A stretch of 64,000 nt of DNA from Bacteroidales bacterium (lineage in GTDB: Bacteria; Bacteroidota; Bacteroidia; Bacteroidales; TTA-H9): the NCBI GenBank assembly GCA_030656615.1, contig JAUSOY010000007.1, forward strand, positions 32,677 to 96,676, in the 5' to 3' direction. The notes under the pieces were generated by a model that saw only the letters and a list, made by a program, of their open reading frames with translations, did no database searches and had not been told where the DNA came from. A program made the position numbers and the translations under genes. Below are positions 27,503 to 36,501 of this stretch, piece by piece (positions within the stretch are counted from its first letter, which is position 1; every line of letters starts with the position of its first letter).

Positions 27503-28858
27503 ATGGGCTACTCGCATTTTTACCGGGTAATTATTTTAAAATTACTAATTATTATACTGCTTTCGATGGCCATTCCCTGGCTAATTTTTGTAAAACAAGC
27601 CTATGTTTTAAGTTTACTGCCATTGGGTTTATTAGTAATTGCCTGTATTGATATCGTTCGCTTTTTTAATAAAATCAATCACTGGATAGCCTTTTTTCTT
27701 TTAGGAATCGAAAATGAAGACACCACATTAAAATCGCCACCGGCCACCGGCAATAAAGCCATCGACAACGTTTACAAAGCCACCGATCGGCTCAACGAAC
27801 TTTTTAGGCAGATAAAAATAAACATCAGCACACAGGAGCAATATTTTCGAATGATTATCGACCAGTCACTTACCGGACTATTCGCGGTGAACGAAAATGG
27901 AAGGATCATCAATATTAATCCGGCTGCAAAAAAGCTGACCCTTTTACAGGATCACCACCACATAAACCTCCTTTCAAATATTGATTCAGCCTTGCCCGAT
28001 TTTATCATGTTTTCGGGCAAAAACAAAACACAGCAATCCGCTGTTTTTGAAAATCAGTTTGGACAAAAATTACTGTTCAAATTATCAGAGATTAAAAGCC
28101 AGAAGGGAATTATTAAGCTGGTTGTTGTAAGCGATATTACCAAAGAATTGGATAATGGAGAAGTGGAAGCATGGATAAAGCTGGCACGAACATTATCTCA
28201 CGAAATCATGAACAATATTGCACCCATCACAACACTTTCACAGGTTATCTCGGGGTATTTTACAACAAACAACAAAAGAATTGATGTTCAGGATCTGGAC
28301 TCCAAAACACTTACTAATACAGTAAAAGGACTCCGGGTGATCGAAGAACGAAGTCTTAGCCTGATGAATTTTACGGAAAACTACCGGAAATTTACCATGC
28401 TTCCCGTACCACAATTTTCCATGGTTAATGTATCGCAACTCCTCGAAAATAATCTAATGGCCGCAAGCACCTATTGCGGATTTGATAATTTACATCTTGC
28501 AAAATCGATTCCCGAAAATCAATTATTCTTAACCGACGAAAAGCTTCTTTCTCAGGTTGTACTAAACTTGTTAAAAAACGCCTGCGAGGCCCTTGTCATG
28601 GAAAAGACCAGCAATCCGAGTCTTGTAGTAAGTTTGAAACAAACCGGAAACAATCTCATAATAAACATTTCAAATAACGGGCCTGCAATTCCTCCCAGCT
28701 TACGAGAGCAGATTTTTATTCCTTTCTACACAACAAAATCTGGTGGATCAGGCATTGGACTGAGTCTCAGTAAGCAAATAATGCTTAAAATGAATGGCGA
28801 TATCGTACTAAGTCTGTCGAAGGATCACTTAACAACATTTTCCATTGTTTTAAATTGA
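27503..28858 (+). CDS. Membrane-bound sensor histidine kinase (NtrB-like partner)
   Basis: 451 residues. Two N-terminal transmembrane helices (about 12-30 and 33-52), a short linker, a PAS domain (about 110-215), then a histidine-kinase core with phosphoacceptor His in LARTLSHEIMNNIAP (about residue 233) and a HATPase_c domain (N box LLKNACEALV, G box GGSGIGLSLSKQIM). The periplasmic loop is nearly absent, so the signal is probably sensed in the membrane or cytoplasm. It pairs with the adjacent NtrC-type regulator. Confidence 0.92.
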   Translation: MGYSHFYRVIILKLLIIILLSMAIPWLIFVKQAYVLSLLPLGLLVIACIDIVRFFNKINHWIAFFLLGIENEDTTLKSPPATGNKAIDNVYKATDRLNELFRQIKINISTQEQYFRMIIDQSLTGLFAVNENGRIININPAAKKLTLLQDHHHINLLSNIDSALPDFIMFSGKNKTQQSAVFENQFGQKLLFKLSEIKSQKGIIKLVVVSDITKELDNGEVEAWIKLARTLSHEIMNNIAPITTLSQVISGYFTTNNKRIDVQDLDSKTLTNTVKGLRVIEERSLSLMNFTENYRKFTMLPVPQFSMVNVSQLLENNLMAASTYCGFDNLHLAKSIPENQLFLTDEKLLSQVVLNLLKNACEALVMEKTSNPSLVVSLKQTGNNLIINISNNGPAIPPSLREQIFIPFYTTKSGGSGIGLSLSKQIMLKMNGDIVLSLSKDHLTTFSIVLN

Positions 28859-28890
28859 GTCATGGATGGATTAATAGATGAAAAGTTGAT

Positions 28891-28907
28891 GAAAACTCGG
28901 AGTTTTC
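28891..28907 (+). terminator. Short palindrome after the kinase gene
   Basis: GAAAACTC-G-GAGTTTTC is a perfect inverted repeat with a one-base centre, 33 bp after the kinase stop. The loop is too tight to be ideal and no T run follows, so it could be a weak terminator or a protein-binding palindrome. Confidence 0.3.
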
Positions 28908-29114
28908 AACTGGTAGATCTCCAATGAAACAAGCGATTATTTTTCACTAAAATTATCCATCGATCATAACACATCTAGAAATCATAAATCATTTAAAATC
29001 TATTTATTTGTTCGCATTAATGTAACATTTATTTGGAGCAGATGTACAAGTATCAGGTTCAGGAAAATATGCATTGTCGTTTTAATAATAAACTGATTTC
29101 ATATAAAATTCTGC

Positions 29115-30863
29115 ATGGGAATCGACATAAAAACCATCGCTTTCGTTTTAGGAATCACGCATCTGATTCAGATATTGGTTTTTATATATCAGTATCGGGT
29201 TAATAAACACATCAAGGGCCCGGGATGGTGGCTTCTTTGGAGTGCCTTTGAATCGCTTGGATTTATCCTAATTATTCTAAGAGCTATCCCCTCATTGACA
29301 TTTACAATGATTATTTTTCAAAACATTGTAATTCTGCTGGGAACCATTTTCATCTATATTGGTCTGATTAAATTTTTTAATAGGAAAGTTAATTTTCGAT
29401 TCCTTGGTGTATTTTTCTTCTCTTTTTTAATGCTTCATATTTACTTCATTTTTATTCATGACGATATATCAATACGATCAGTAAATTTAGCCATTTACCT
29501 TTCTATAATATCTTTTACTACAGCCTTTTACCTTCAAAAATACAAAACAAAATCTACTATTTTCACAGCCAATTTTAATATAATAATATTTATTGTCCAT
29601 GGATGTGTATTTGCCTATCGAGCAGTATTAATTATAACAGGCACATCAGTCACGGAAGTATTTACGCCCAGCCTTTTCAATTTTATTCCCTATTTTGATG
29701 CTCTGATTGTAAGCCTACTATGGACATTTGGTTTTATTATGATGGTTAACCAGCGATTGAATTCAGAGATTTCAGAGGCGAAAACTCATTTTGAACTCAT
29801 CTTTAATACCAGTCCTGATGCGTCTATAATTACCCAAATAGAAAATGGTCTATTCATCGATTGTAATGAAAGTTTTATAAAATTATTAGGGTATTCAAAA
29901 GCAGACATCAATGGAAAGTCAACCCTGAATATAAATATTTGGGGTAATCCGGATGACCGCAATGAAATGCTCCGCCGAATAAACGAATATGGTTTTTGCG
30001 AAAACTTTGAATGTGCTTTCCGTCGAAAAAACGATCGATTATTTGTTGGTTTACTTTCAGCAAAAATTATAATACTGCAAGAAACTCCACATCTGATAAG
30101 TGTTATACGCGATATTTCTGAAAGGAAGCAAATTGAAGAAGAAATTAAACTAAAAAACGAAGAGCTCAATAAAGTCAATGCCGAAAAAGATAAATTCTTC
30201 TCCATTATTGCCCATGATCTTCGGAGTCCTTTCAGTGGATTTTTAGGACTAACAGAACTTCTCGCTGAAGATGTGCAAAATATGACAATGGACAGAACTA
30301 AACTGATAGCTCAGAAAATGCACGAATCTGCTGTTAATATCTTCAGACTTCTCGAGAACTTGTTGGAATGGTCAAGAATGGAACATGGGCTTATTCATTT
30401 TAATCCTGAAAACATTCAGCTATATTCCCTTGCGAATGAAAGTCTGACGATGATTGTTGATCGTGCAAAATCAAAGGAAATTGAAATTACCAATATAATC
30501 CCCGAAGACCTGAACGTATTGGCTGACAGCAACATCATCCAGTCTGTGATACGAAACTTGGTCTCAAATGCGGTTAAATTCACTCCTTTCGGTGGAAAGA
30601 TAATTCTTTCCTCCAAAATCATGACCAATAAAACTCTTAAAATATCGGTCAGCGATACCGGAATTGGCATGAGTTTAAGCATGTTAGAAAATTTGTTCCA
30701 CCTCGGTGTTCAAACCAATAGAATCGGCACTGATGGTGAGCCAAGCACCGGTTTAGGACTTTTAATCTGTAAAGGTTTTATTGAAAGACACGGAGGAAAA
30801 ATTTGGGCAGAAAGTGAAGAAGGAAAAGGCTCCGATTTCCATTTTACAATTCCAGGCAAATAG
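29115..30863 (+). CDS. Multi-pass PAS sensor histidine kinase
   Basis: 582 residues. About seven hydrophobic segments occupy residues 5-215 (7TM-type sensor), followed by a PAS domain (about 230-345, FELIFNTSPDASIITQ), a short coiled coil (KQIEEEIKLKNEELNKVNAE), a HisKA domain with His in FFSIIAHDLRSPFSG (about residue 366) and HATPase_c (N box NLVSNAVKFTP, G boxes DTGIGM and GLGLLICK). No response regulator is encoded next to it, so it is an orphan kinase. Signal unknown. Confidence 0.9.
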   Translation: MGIDIKTIAFVLGITHLIQILVFIYQYRVNKHIKGPGWWLLWSAFESLGFILIILRAIPSLTFTMIIFQNIVILLGTIFIYIGLIKFFNRKVNFRFLGVFFFSFLMLHIYFIFIHDDISIRSVNLAIYLSIISFTTAFYLQKYKTKSTIFTANFNIIIFIVHGCVFAYRAVLIITGTSVTEVFTPSLFNFIPYFDALIVSLLWTFGFIMMVNQRLNSEISEAKTHFELIFNTSPDASIITQIENGLFIDCNESFIKLLGYSKADINGKSTLNINIWGNPDDRNEMLRRINEYGFCENFECAFRRKNDRLFVGLLSAKIIILQETPHLISVIRDISERKQIEEEIKLKNEELNKVNAEKDKFFSIIAHDLRSPFSGFLGLTELLAEDVQNMTMDRTKLIAQKMHESAVNIFRLLENLLEWSRMEHGLIHFNPENIQLYSLANESLTMIVDRAKSKEIEITNIIPEDLNVLADSNIIQSVIRNLVSNAVKFTPFGGKIILSSKIMTNKTLKISVSDTGIGMSLSMLENLFHLGVQTNRIGTDGEPSTGLGLLICKGFIERHGGKIWAESEEGKGSDFHFTIPGK

Positions 30864-31241
30864 GGGAAAAAAGATATGTTTTTGCCAAGTCGACCCAAGC
30901 TCATGAAATTGAATCCGGTTCATGTTTCTTTCCATCTTAACAAAAGAAAACATGTAAAACTTACTTACTCATATCTTCAAAAAAATAAATTAATAAATTT
31001 TGTAGGTAACCTATGAACATTTATATTTTTTGATATCTTTGGTTTAAAAACAAACAGCAACAAGGTGATTTTTTTGATTATTGATTAGCAAATACTTAAA
31101 ACTGATCTTTATTTCAAAATCAACCTAGTAAAACCTTGAAAAACCAACAAGTGACTGAAGCAGTTAATACCAATCAACCAAAAAAACCATGAAAAACCAA
31201 CAACTGAGTGAAGCAGTTAATACCAATCAACCAAAAAAACC
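30864..31241. other. Intergenic region / long leader of the transglutaminase pair
   Basis: 378 bp. It contains a -7 element (TATCTTTG at 31034-31041) and then about 190 bases of leader including the tandem 53-bp repeats described separately. Nothing else was recognised. Confidence 0.5.
31034..31041 (+). promoter_or_regulatory. Bacteroidota -7 promoter element
   Basis: TATCTTTG matches TAnnTTTG exactly. No clear -33 TTTG is present at the usual distance. The start site would be near 31048, giving a leader of about 190 bases for the DUF3857 gene. Confidence 0.4.
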
Positions 31242-31245
31242 ATGA
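31136..31245 (+). repeat. Tandem 53-bp leader repeat containing coupled 18-codon mini-ORFs
   Basis: Two 53-bp units (31136-31188 and 31189-31241) differ at only a few bases, and the start of a third is the beginning of the gene at 31242. Each unit opens with TTG or ATG followed by 17 codons and ends in TGA overlapping the next ATG (ATGA). The second mini-peptide reads MKNQQLSEAVNTNQPKKP. Base changes between units (GTGACT versus CTGAGT) give conservative Val-Thr to Leu-Ser changes. Translation of the peptides is not shown. Confidence 0.7.
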
Positions 31246-33314
31246 AAAGAATCCCGGCTTCCCGATTTATCCATTTTGCCTTATTCATCATGCTTGCGAC
31301 GAATCTTTTTGCGCAAAACCCTCCTGAAAAATATGGTAAAATATCTGTTGAAGAATTGGAAAATACTGCTTGCCCAATTGATTCGAATGCACATGCATTC
31401 TTTCTATTTGATTATGGAACCTCCTATTTTGAATATGCCGATACTGAAATTCATGAATTTGATTCCAGAGGAGACCAAAAAGGATTTCAATTATTCTTCA
31501 AACGGCACTGTAGAATTAAAATTCTTGATAACCAGGGTTTTTCATGGGCTGATTTCGAAATTCCCTTATATCACGACGAAGGAATAGATGAAGAAAAAAT
31601 TATGAGCATCAATGCATGTGCATATAATTTGGAAAATGGTAAAATCGCAAAAACGAAACTCAAGAAATCGGATGTTTTTAGCGAAGAAACAAATAAATAC
31701 TGGACAACGAAGAAGTTTGCAATGCCAAACGTGCGTGAAGGTTCAGTTATTGAAATTGAGTACACTATTAAATCAGATTACTTTTTCAATCTTCGACCAT
31801 GGTATTTTCAGAGGACAATTCCGGTTTTACAAAGCGAATATCATGTGAGCATTCCAGAATACTTCAATTTCAATCAGACCCAAAGAGGATATATCCAAAT
31901 ACAGAGAGAAGAAGAACATAAACAAAAAAGACTAACCATTACCTATCACGCAAAAGCATTGGGAATCATAGCTCAGAAACAAACGAGCTCGAGCACATTT
32001 GATTATTATGAATACATTTGTCATTATTACGCAAAAGACATTCCGGCCTTTGAGATTGAAGAACATTTAAGAACGAAAGATAATTACCTAAGTCGATTTG
32101 AATTTGAACTTCAATGGACGCAGTTTCCGAATGCTGCCAGGCGATCATACACCTCGAATTGGGATAATATTAATGGAAACTTATTGGATCATGCGAAGTT
32201 TGGAGAAGAGTTAAATACAAGGTCACACATTAAAAATGATGCCGCCACGCTTAAGCAATCCAATCAACAGGATTATCCACTCTTAAGCAGTGCTTTTAAC
32301 TTTATTAAAGGTAAAATGGCGTGGAATGGATACTATAGCAAATATGTCACAACATCGCTTTCTGAGGCTTACAAATCGGGAAGAGGAAATTGTGCTGATA
32401 TAAATTTAAATCTTCTGCTTCTGCTGAGGGAATTAGGTTTTGATGCCTATCCGGTCATATTAAGCACTCAGGAAAATGGCATAATTAATCCAGCCCTCCC
32501 TTCTATCAGTAGTTTTAACTATGTAATAACCGTGGTTAAATTAGACAAAGACACATTACTCATGGATGCTTCAGATCCATACGCTGAAATCAATATTTTA
32601 CCTGTTCGCTGTCTTAACGACAAAGGCAGAATTGTAGATAATACCGGAGGACACTGGATACTTCTGATGGATTATAAGCCATATTCCCTGTTAGAATACT
32701 ATAAAATAGATATGGATGAAAACCGCTCTATCCATGGTGTGAGGCAATTGAGTTTAAAAGATTATGCTAAATATCAGTATAAAAAATCCATAAAAAAGCA
32801 CAATAATATCTCAGAATATCAGTCTTATCTGGAAAAAGAAATTACTGATCTGAAAATCCTGGATCTCACGGTGACTGGATTGGATACCCTGATGGACAAT
32901 ATGAGCATAAGCATCAAATTCAAGCAAAATAATTTCATTGAAGAATCAAATGATATTGCGTATTTTAAACCAGCTTATCAGCCCTTTGTTTCTAAAAACC
33001 CCTTTAAACTTGAAAAACGTGATTACCCGGTAGAATTTGATTATCCATATGGTGTCCAACAGATATACTCAATAACTATACCTGAGAAATATAGCATTTC
33101 AGATTTACCCAAAGCACTTATAATCAATTCGCCTGATGGAAAATTAAAATACTTATACAATATAAGCCAGGCAGGAAACAATATTACCCTGATGATTAAA
33201 TTCTCATTGAATAAAACACTGTTTTCATCAGTGGAATATGATGGATTAAAAGACTTTTATCAGCTAATCATCGACAAGCAAAACGAACTAATTGTACTTA
33301 AAAAAACCGAATGA
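31242..33314 (+). CDS. Secreted DUF3857/transglutaminase-like protein, catalytic His replaced
   Basis: 690 residues with a signal peptide (MKRIPASRFIHFALFIMLAT, cleavage after NLFAQ). N-terminal DUF3857 beta-domain (about 60-240), a transglutaminase-like core (about 300-460) and a C-terminal DUF3858-like beta-domain. The Cys of the catalytic triad is C384 (GRGNCAD) and the Asp is D442 (LLMDASDP), but the His position is Tyr427 (SFNYVITV instead of FNHVI). Classical thiol chemistry is therefore doubtful. The stop overlaps the start of the following paralogue by 4 bp. The function of this Bacteroidota family is not established. Confidence 0.85.
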   Translation: MKRIPASRFIHFALFIMLATNLFAQNPPEKYGKISVEELENTACPIDSNAHAFFLFDYGTSYFEYADTEIHEFDSRGDQKGFQLFFKRHCRIKILDNQGFSWADFEIPLYHDEGIDEEKIMSINACAYNLENGKIAKTKLKKSDVFSEETNKYWTTKKFAMPNVREGSVIEIEYTIKSDYFFNLRPWYFQRTIPVLQSEYHVSIPEYFNFNQTQRGYIQIQREEEHKQKRLTITYHAKALGIIAQKQTSSSTFDYYEYICHYYAKDIPAFEIEEHLRTKDNYLSRFEFELQWTQFPNAARRSYTSNWDNINGNLLDHAKFGEELNTRSHIKNDAATLKQSNQQDYPLLSSAFNFIKGKMAWNGYYSKYVTTSLSEAYKSGRGNCADINLNLLLLLRELGFDAYPVILSTQENGIINPALPSISSFNYVITVVKLDKDTLLMDASDPYAEINILPVRCLNDKGRIVDNTGGHWILLMDYKPYSLLEYYKIDMDENRSIHGVRQLSLKDYAKYQYKKSIKKHNNISEYQSYLEKEITDLKILDLTVTGLDTLMDNMSISIKFKQNNFIEESNDIAYFKPAYQPFVSKNPFKLEKRDYPVEFDYPYGVQQIYSITIPEKYSISDLPKALIINSPDGKLKYLYNISQAGNNITLMIKFSLNKTLFSSVEYDGLKDFYQLIIDKQNELIVLKKTE

Positions 33315-35221
33315 AAAATTTCGTGTTTTTTATAACCACTGTATTTTTATCGTTGCAAACGGTGCATGCGCAAGATGCCTATTCAGTGGTTCATATTGCA
33401 GATTCATTAAAGCAAAATGCCGATGCAGTAATCAGGGTATATAACACAACCTACACCCGATCTTCAGTGGGCGATTATGCGCTTGATGTGCATTTTGTAA
33501 TAACGGTATTGAATAAAAACGGCAACAACTCCGCAGAACTGACATTATTCTACGACCGAAACACAAAAGTTTCAGACTTAAAAGGATTTGTATATAACAA
33601 AAATGGCCAATTACAGCATGCCTTCAATAAAAATGAAATTCTCGATTTAGCCGCGAACAACAGTTATACTCTTTTTAGTGACAGCAGACTAAAGTTTTGC
33701 AAACCAGCGGTATCCGATTATCCATATACGATTGAATACAAATATACCATCGAAAATAAAGGCATTGTTGGTTTTAACACCTGGATGCCCCAAAAAGGAT
33801 TCAATACATCGGTAGAAATAGCAAAACTGACATTTTGCACTTCAGAAAAATTTGACATTAAATACAAAGAATTAAATTATTCCTTCTTACATGAAGTTTC
33901 AGATAAAAAGAAGTGGAAAATCTACTATTGGACGGCTAATAACCTGAAAGCAGTTGAACATGAACCTCATATGCCCAATTCCTTGGATTTTATTCCTGCT
34001 ATATTGCTATCGCCCGATAACACAGCGTATGAAGATACAAAAGGAGATTTTTCATCATGGAAATCCTATGGAAAATGGGGGTATAACCTCATAATTAACA
34101 GGGATGAATTACCTTTGGAAACATCAAAATTTATAAAAGAATTAACGGATACAATTCCCAATAAAAAAGAAAAGGCAAAAGCGGTATACAAATACATGCA
34201 AAGCAGGACAAGATATGTAAATGTTACTTTGGGTATTGGCGGGTTTCAACCCTTAATGGCCACTGATGTTGATAAAAAGGGTTATGGAGATTGTAAAGCA
34301 TTAACGAATTACACCAAAGCACTCTTGAAATGTGCCGGTTTAGAATCGTTTTATACCGAAATAGGTTCAGGCGACCATCACGAAATAAAATTCACCGATT
34401 TTGCCAGCACTAACCAGACCAACCACATAATCCTCTGTTTACCCGTGGATGGTGATACTGTATGGCTTGAATGCACAAACCAAAAAATCCCATTCGGATA
34501 TATTGGTACAGCGAGCCAAAACCGATATGCACTAATGATTACGCCCGATGGAGGCCTTTTAGTAAAAACCCCTTCATTAAATGCGAATCAGAATACAAGA
34601 ACTTCAAATACAATTTTAACCATAAACGATTCGGGGAATGCTGATTTTATAATTACTACAAAATATTACAACAATCTTTATAGCGAGATATTTGAATTAT
34701 TAAACATTTCGGAAAAAGAACAAAAAGATGCACTCCTCAGAAATCTATCATCCTATAGGTCGATAAAACTTGAAAGTTTTTCGGTCAAGGATAAGTCCGA
34801 CACGATTGCAAAAGGAGAACTCTTCGTTAAAGGAAACCTGCAAAATTATGCTTCCATTGCTGGTAAGCGAATGCTTTTCACACCCGGGTTTTTTCACAAA
34901 AATGAATTAGCAGCTCTTATTCAAAACAAAAGAAAAGTTGATATTTATGAACCTTTAAGCTATTCATATATCGACAGCTTGCAGATTAATATACCGAAGA
35001 ATTACAGCATTGAATATGTTGCGAGCAGCAGCCAGATAGAGTCAACATATGGTGAATGTTTAATCAATGTAAAGCAGACCGAAAGTGCTATCATGGTGGT
35101 TAGAAAACTGAGCATTAAGCATGGGAATTACAATTTTAAAATGTTGGATGAAATAAGTAATTTAATCAGGAGTATGGTGAGTTTTGAAAATAAAAAAATT
35201 ATAATCACCAAAACTGATTAA
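33311..35221 (+). CDS. Secreted DUF3857/transglutaminase-like protein
   Basis: 636 residues with a signal peptide (MKNFVFFITTVFLSLQTVHAQ). Same three-part layout as the preceding gene: DUF3857, transglutaminase-like core, C-terminal beta-domain. Here the triad is intact in the form common to this family: C328 (YGDCKALT), H372 (QTNHIILC) and E387 (WLECTNQ) at the acid position. Start overlaps the upstream stop (ATGA), so the two are co-translated. The pair may work as an active and a non-canonical partner. Confidence 0.87.
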   Translation: MKNFVFFITTVFLSLQTVHAQDAYSVVHIADSLKQNADAVIRVYNTTYTRSSVGDYALDVHFVITVLNKNGNNSAELTLFYDRNTKVSDLKGFVYNKNGQLQHAFNKNEILDLAANNSYTLFSDSRLKFCKPAVSDYPYTIEYKYTIENKGIVGFNTWMPQKGFNTSVEIAKLTFCTSEKFDIKYKELNYSFLHEVSDKKKWKIYYWTANNLKAVEHEPHMPNSLDFIPAILLSPDNTAYEDTKGDFSSWKSYGKWGYNLIINRDELPLETSKFIKELTDTIPNKKEKAKAVYKYMQSRTRYVNVTLGIGGFQPLMATDVDKKGYGDCKALTNYTKALLKCAGLESFYTEIGSGDHHEIKFTDFASTNQTNHIILCLPVDGDTVWLECTNQKIPFGYIGTASQNRYALMITPDGGLLVKTPSLNANQNTRTSNTILTINDSGNADFIITTKYYNNLYSEIFELLNISEKEQKDALLRNLSSYRSIKLESFSVKDKSDTIAKGELFVKGNLQNYASIAGKRMLFTPGFFHKNELAALIQNKRKVDIYEPLSYSYIDSLQINIPKNYSIEYVASSSQIESTYGECLINVKQTESAIMVVRKLSIKHGNYNFKMLDEISNLIRSMVSFENKKIIITKTD

Positions 35222-35470
35222 TTCATTTATCGAGTCAGACGGTTCCTCTCCATCACCTATTTGAGTCGTATTTCAGTATTGGTGATAAATATCAGCCTCA
35301 CATAATAAAAACAGCGTTTAGCTTACACCCTAACAAACAAAATTCCTGATGTAACTGAAGAAAGCTGTGGATACAATTCACCCTTTCTTTTACTTTTGCC
35401 AAACAGAAAGTCAAACATTATTGTCTTTGTATACAATTTAACTGGTAATCATAGTCTTATAAATAATATC

Positions 35471-36235
35471 ATGCGAAAAAAAATCATTCTTTCATTCACA
35501 ATATGTGTAATCTCAATCTTCGGATTACAGCTCTTGGGACAAAAAAACGATTTACAGAAACAAAATCTTAAAGGAAAAATCCATTCGATTCATGAAGTGC
35601 ATTTCAATGTTTCTGAAAATACCGGACAATTCACGAAAGGGGTTGTCGATGATTCATTCACCAATTTATTTGACGAAAAGGGTAATAAGATTGAAGATAC
35701 CCGATGCAAAGCAAATGGAAGTATCGATAAGACGTACAAATACGAAACCGATGGACTTGGCTTCAGAATAGCCCAAAGGCAATATAGTTCTGACAACACC
35801 CTTATCCGAAGAATCAAATATTATTACGATAAAAATGGCTTATTAACGGAAGACATCAGTTTTTCCGAGGCAGGCGTTCAAGAAAAGAAATATACTTATG
35901 AGTATGATGCAGGTGGAAGCTTAATTGCCGATAACAGCTACACTCCGGATGGTCAGTTAATAAAGAGGTACACATATTCGTATAACAGTTCCGGAAATAT
36001 CGAAACCAACAAAAAATTTGATAAATCGGGGAATCTCGAAAAGATTATCCATTTCCAAAACAATGAGAATGGAGATGTTGTTGAAGAAAATGAGTATTCT
36101 GCAAGCGAAACGCTCATAAGCACCATCCGTTATCAATATGAATATGATGGTCATGGGAATTGGATCAAAAAAACCATCCTTAAAGACAGCAGCCCGATTA
36201 TTTTTGTTGAAAAAGAAATAGAATACCAGAAATAA
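35471..36235 (+). CDS. Secreted YD-repeat-like protein
   Basis: 254 residues from the ATG at 35471, chosen because MRKKIILSFTICVISIFGLQ is a signal peptide; the frame opens at 35396. The mature part contains about six imperfect repeats of the form Y.YEYD..G.L......D..G.L....., as in RHS/YD-repeat proteins (for example YTYEYDAGGSLIADNSYTPDG). It is far too short to be an RHS toxin and has no core or toxin domain. Similar small proteins are common in Bacteroidota envelopes. Role unknown. Confidence 0.7.
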   Translation: MRKKIILSFTICVISIFGLQLLGQKNDLQKQNLKGKIHSIHEVHFNVSENTGQFTKGVVDDSFTNLFDEKGNKIEDTRCKANGSIDKTYKYETDGLGFRIAQRQYSSDNTLIRRIKYYYDKNGLLTEDISFSEAGVQEKKYTYEYDAGGSLIADNSYTPDGQLIKRYTYSYNSSGNIETNKKFDKSGNLEKIIHFQNNENGDVVEENEYSASETLISTIRYQYEYDGHGNWIKKTILKDSSPIIFVEKEIEYQK

Positions 36236-36418
36236 TTATTTGGTTTCCAGTTATTTCTAATTGAAGATTTACGAATTTATCGCAGTATTCCGGAATATCT
36301 CTACATTGGCAAAACGTTTAATGGCTTGAAAAAAGCTCTGAAATCAAAGAAAATCGGAATGCTTGTATCTTGCTTATAGGATATCAAAAAATCTTTCATG
36401 GGTTTCATATTTTTTGAG

Positions 36419-36426
36419 TAATTTTG
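36419..36426 (+). promoter_or_regulatory. -7 promoter element of ppdK
   Basis: TAATTTTG matches TAnnTTTG, 75 bp before the ppdK ATG. The -33 region has only weak similarity (TTTC). Confidence 0.45.
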
Positions 36427-36501
36427 TGGTCTTTGGAACTAAAATTCTTAGTTCCTGATTTTTAGTTTGTTACAATTATTATTTTTAGAATTCACATAAA
36501 A

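Noticed and set aside
35590..36235. YD-repeat protein considered as an RHS toxin fragment
   Set aside because: It has its own signal peptide, a complete frame, no RHS core motif or toxin tip, and no immunity gene next to it.
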